DNA of 64,000 bases from Endomychus coccineus (taxonomy: Eukaryota; Arthropoda; Insecta; Coleoptera; Endomychidae): the NCBI GenBank assembly GCA_958510875.1, contig OY294072.1, positions 5,252,501 to 5,316,500 on the forward strand, read 5' to 3'. The position numbers were made by a program, and so were the translations under genes. Of this stretch, positions 61,621-64,000 are shown piece by piece (position 1 is the first letter of the stretch; each line of letters opens with the position of its first letter). The notes beneath the pieces are model-generated. The model did not search any database and had not been told where the DNA came from. It saw nothing but the letters and a program-made list of their open reading frames with translations.

Positions 61621-62382
61621 ACACATGCTTTAACATTCAGACACGTGTTTCAGTATTCAGACACGTGTTTCAACATTCAGACACGTGTTTCAGCATTCAG
61701 ACACGTGTTTCAGACACGTGTTTCAACATTCAAACACGTGTTTCAGCATTCAGACACGTGTTTCAGCATTCAGACACGTGTTTCATACACGTGTTCCAAC
61801 ATTCAAACACGTGTTTCAGCATTCAGACACGTGTATCAACATTCAGACACGTGTTTCAGAAACGTGTTTCAACATTCAGACACGTGTTTCAGCATTCAGA
61901 CACGTATTTCACACACGTGTTTCAACATTCAGACACGTGTATCAGCATTCAGACACGTGTTTCAGACACGTGTTTCAACATTCAGACACGTGTTTCAGCA
62001 TTCAGACACGTGTTTCAGACACGTGTTTCAGCATTCAGACACGTGTTTCAGACACATGTTTCAACATTCAGACACGTGTTTCAGCATTCAGACACGTGTT
62101 TCAGACACGTGTTTCAGCATTCAGACACGTGTTTCAGCATTGAGACACGTGTTTCAGCATTCAGACACGTGTTCAGACACGTGTTTCAGCATTCAGACAC
62201 GTGTTTCAACATTCAGACACGTGTTTCAGCATTCAGACACGTGTTTCAGACACGTGTTTTAACATTCAGACACGTGTTTCAGCATTCAGACACGTGTTTC
62301 AGACACGTGTTTCAGCATTCAGACACGTGTTTCAGTATTCAGACACGTGTTTCAATATCCGGACACGTCTTTCAACATTCAT
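61621..62382 (+). repeat. CACGTG minisatellite, 42 units of 20 or 13 bp
   Basis: The main unit is ACACGTGTTTCAGCATTCAG or the AACATTCAG variant, 20 bp, 31 copies. A shortened 12-13 bp form (ACACGTGTTTCAG) occurs 11 times, usually after every two or three long units, giving a secondary period. About 37 units contain the E-box CACGTG. Because lengths are not multiples of three, long frames of VFQHSDTC/SIQTRVS repeats appear in all plus frames; these are not proteins. Confidence 0.95.
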
Positions 62383-62488
62383 ACCTATTTAACATGTATT
62401 TGATACCTGATTTTGACAGAAGCGTAGAAGTACTTATCCGCGTGATCAGACATACACAATATAACATCATCAACCAGTATATAAACAT

Positions 62489-63212
62489 ATGTTTCAGTAT
62501 GATTTCGATTCGCCTTCAGGCATGATGATGATTGTTGAGCAAAAAGACTCGTTGAGTATTATGAACTTAGGGTCAAGCAATGAGAATGTTGAACAACCAC
62601 AACGTCACTGCTCTTTGCTGCCTAATACTCTACGAACAATAATCTGTGGTACAAGTAATTGTGGGAAAACAAATGTGATGTTATCTCTATTGTTAGATGT
62701 TAACGGCCTGAAATTTGAAAACGTGTACATATATTCAAAGTCTTTACACCAACCAAAATACCAGTTACTAAAGGAGACATTGAAGAAAATTGAGTAGCTT
62801 GGATATTTTCCTGGTACCGAAAGTAATGAGGTCATAGACCCCACAGAAGCGAGGCAATTCGAAAATAATATTCGATGACGTGATGTTTGAGAAACAGCAG
62901 AAAATTCGTGCTTATTTTCCGAAAGGGAGACACAACTCAATTGATAGTTTCTATCTTTGTCAGTCTTTTGCTAAATGTCCAAAACATGGATTGCGCGACA
63001 ATGCCATTTGCTTGATTATCTTCAAACAGGATGAACTCAATTTGGAGCATATATTTACCGATCATGTAAGTACCGACATGTCACTCGAGAAATTCAAAGA
63101 GATATGTAGCGTATGTTGGAAAGATAAATATGAATTCCTTATGATAAACACAGACTGTGATATGAACAAAGGACGTTATCGCAAAGGTTTTGATAGTTAT
63201 ATATACATCTGA
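62489..63212 (+). pseudogene. Polinton/Maverick-type packaging ATPase (FtsK-HerA fold), broken
   Basis: In Polintons and related adintoviruses this ATPase packages DNA into capsids. First part (62,489-62,797): LPNTLRTIICGTSNCGKTN with Walker A GTSNCGKT, then FENVYIYSKSLHQPKYQ, ending in a TAG at 62,795. After a frameshift before about 62,862, the second part has IIFDDVM (Walker B, DD), KGRHNSIDSFYLCQSF and KFKEICSVCWKDKYEFLMI. It ends at 63,212, 42 bp before the next gene, a typical compact element layout. The stop plus frameshift make it inactive. Confidence 0.8.
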
Positions 63213-63254
63213 AATGTATTTATACCTTCATTTGAAATAGACAACCCGCTCAGC

Positions 63255-64000
63255 ATGGACGTGGGTGTGAGTAACATGCTGAAGGAAAAACAACAATTGA
63301 AGAAAAAAATTTGGGAGTTAGCAAACGTTGTGAGGAAAAAATATATGGCTGTGAGATTGGGTAAAGCTGAAAATGATGAGATTCTAGATAATATGTTCAA
63401 GAATGTATCTAAACCTCTGGAGAAAATTGCGAGAAATGCTGAAACAATCAAACAAAATTCGTTGGTTAAACCTAAAATTATTGTTTCTACAGCAACACAA
63501 ATGGAGAACATACCAATCCCAAATATTGTAACTGAAGGGGAAGAGTTCGTATATAACCTCCAAAATACTGAGGAGGAGGATGTGTTTACCCTCGAACCTA
63601 CTATCGATCAGTTCCGTGAACAATTCAGAAAACATAAGAAAGATAATGCAGCGGCTACAGAGGAGTTTCTGCAACAATACCCCACATAAGCACGTTATTA
63701 CTTGGAAGGATTCCTATTGGATGATGATGTTAAGAGATATGATGATAAAATGATTTTGCAATATAATTCAACTTTAGACAAATGGTTCATGGGTAATCAA
63801 CCTATAGAAATTGATAGTGAGAGCAATATAATTATCAAGGCTACTCCGTTCAAGGGTACCACAGGCCTCTATAATTTGATATTTTACAGAGATGTTCTAC
63901 CTGATACTTACACTGAGGAAGATGGAAAAAATTGCAGTCAAATGATGGAAATGACTAGTGCCCATAGACGTGATAACGATCCAGCTGATCGAATAAGATA
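63255..64000 (+). pseudogene. uncharacterised Polinton companion protein, broken and cut by window end
   Basis: ATG at 63,255 starts a coiled-coil-like N-terminus (MLKEKQQLKKKIWELANVV, then KAENDEILDNMFKNVSKPLE). An in-frame TAA at 63,687 interrupts it. The same frame continues with ARYYLEGFLLDD, KWFMGNQPIEID, KATPFKGTTGLYNLIFYRD and MTSAHRRDNDPADR to the end of the window. The G-T-x-GLY-x-LIF and AHRR signatures recur in an uncharacterised protein family found in arthropod Polintons, as I recall it. Function unknown. Confidence 0.65.

Noticed and set aside
61645..62525. Long open frames with VFQHSDTC or SIQTRVS repeats
   Set aside because: They are translations of the 20-bp minisatellite, which is open in all three plus frames.

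Overview
The window looks like repeat-dense, AT-rich nuclear DNA of an arthropod, most likely an insect. Grounds: Penelope-like retroelements (PLEs) with reverse transcriptase (RT) and GIY-YIG endonuclease domains, a decayed Polinton/Maverick segment, tRNA-type Pol III units with T4 terminators, an animal-type matrix metalloproteinase relic and long TA and GT microsatellites. There are no bacterial operons. I see no intact host gene that I can name with confidence. Species assignment is not possible from the sequence alone.

Layout. 1-15.7 kb: a large inverted repeat (arms about 140-4,788 and 11,256-15,690). Its outer parts are two opposed, broken copies of one PLE family (PLE-A). Between the arms lie an LTR-like stretch (4.8-6.4 kb), a second PLE family (PLE-B) partly duplicated as a 1,464-bp tandem, and a palindromic pair of tRNA-like genes at 10.4-11.2 kb. 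15.7-17.6 kb is unassigned.

17.9-45.8 kb: the main feature, a divergent inverted array of 473-bp units, each holding a 73-nt tRNA-like gene with A box, B box and T4 terminator. There are 17 units on the minus strand and 43 on the plus strand, joined head to head at about 25.76 kb. The tRNA body resembles tRNA-Gln, but the anticodon reads AGA (Ser UCU). (TA)n tracts and fragments of a further PLE-like repeat, here called R1, flank the array. The two-unit palindrome at 10.8 kb ends at the same two unit positions as the array, which suggests a seed element that later expanded.

46-50.6 kb: R1 palindrome and a third PLE family (PLE-C), again head to head. 51-59.3 kb: mostly non-coding, with a degenerate tRNA-derived SINE-like head, two satellite blocks (about 160 bp and 435 bp), a solitary R1 copy and a few unrecognised ORFs. 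60-60.7 kb: an intronless matrix metalloproteinase relic with a stop codon and lost catalytic residues. 61.1-62.4 kb: a GT microsatellite and a 42-unit minisatellite made of CACGTG motifs. 62.5-64 kb: Polinton packaging-ATPase and companion gene, both broken.

Recurring theme: a hammerhead-ribozyme-like core (CTGANGA, stem II, GAAAC) occurs in four repeat families, and once inside a roughly 170-bp insertion with a 13-bp target duplication that resembles a retrozyme. Genes here do not form a pathway; the window is shaped by retroelements, inversions and tandem amplification.
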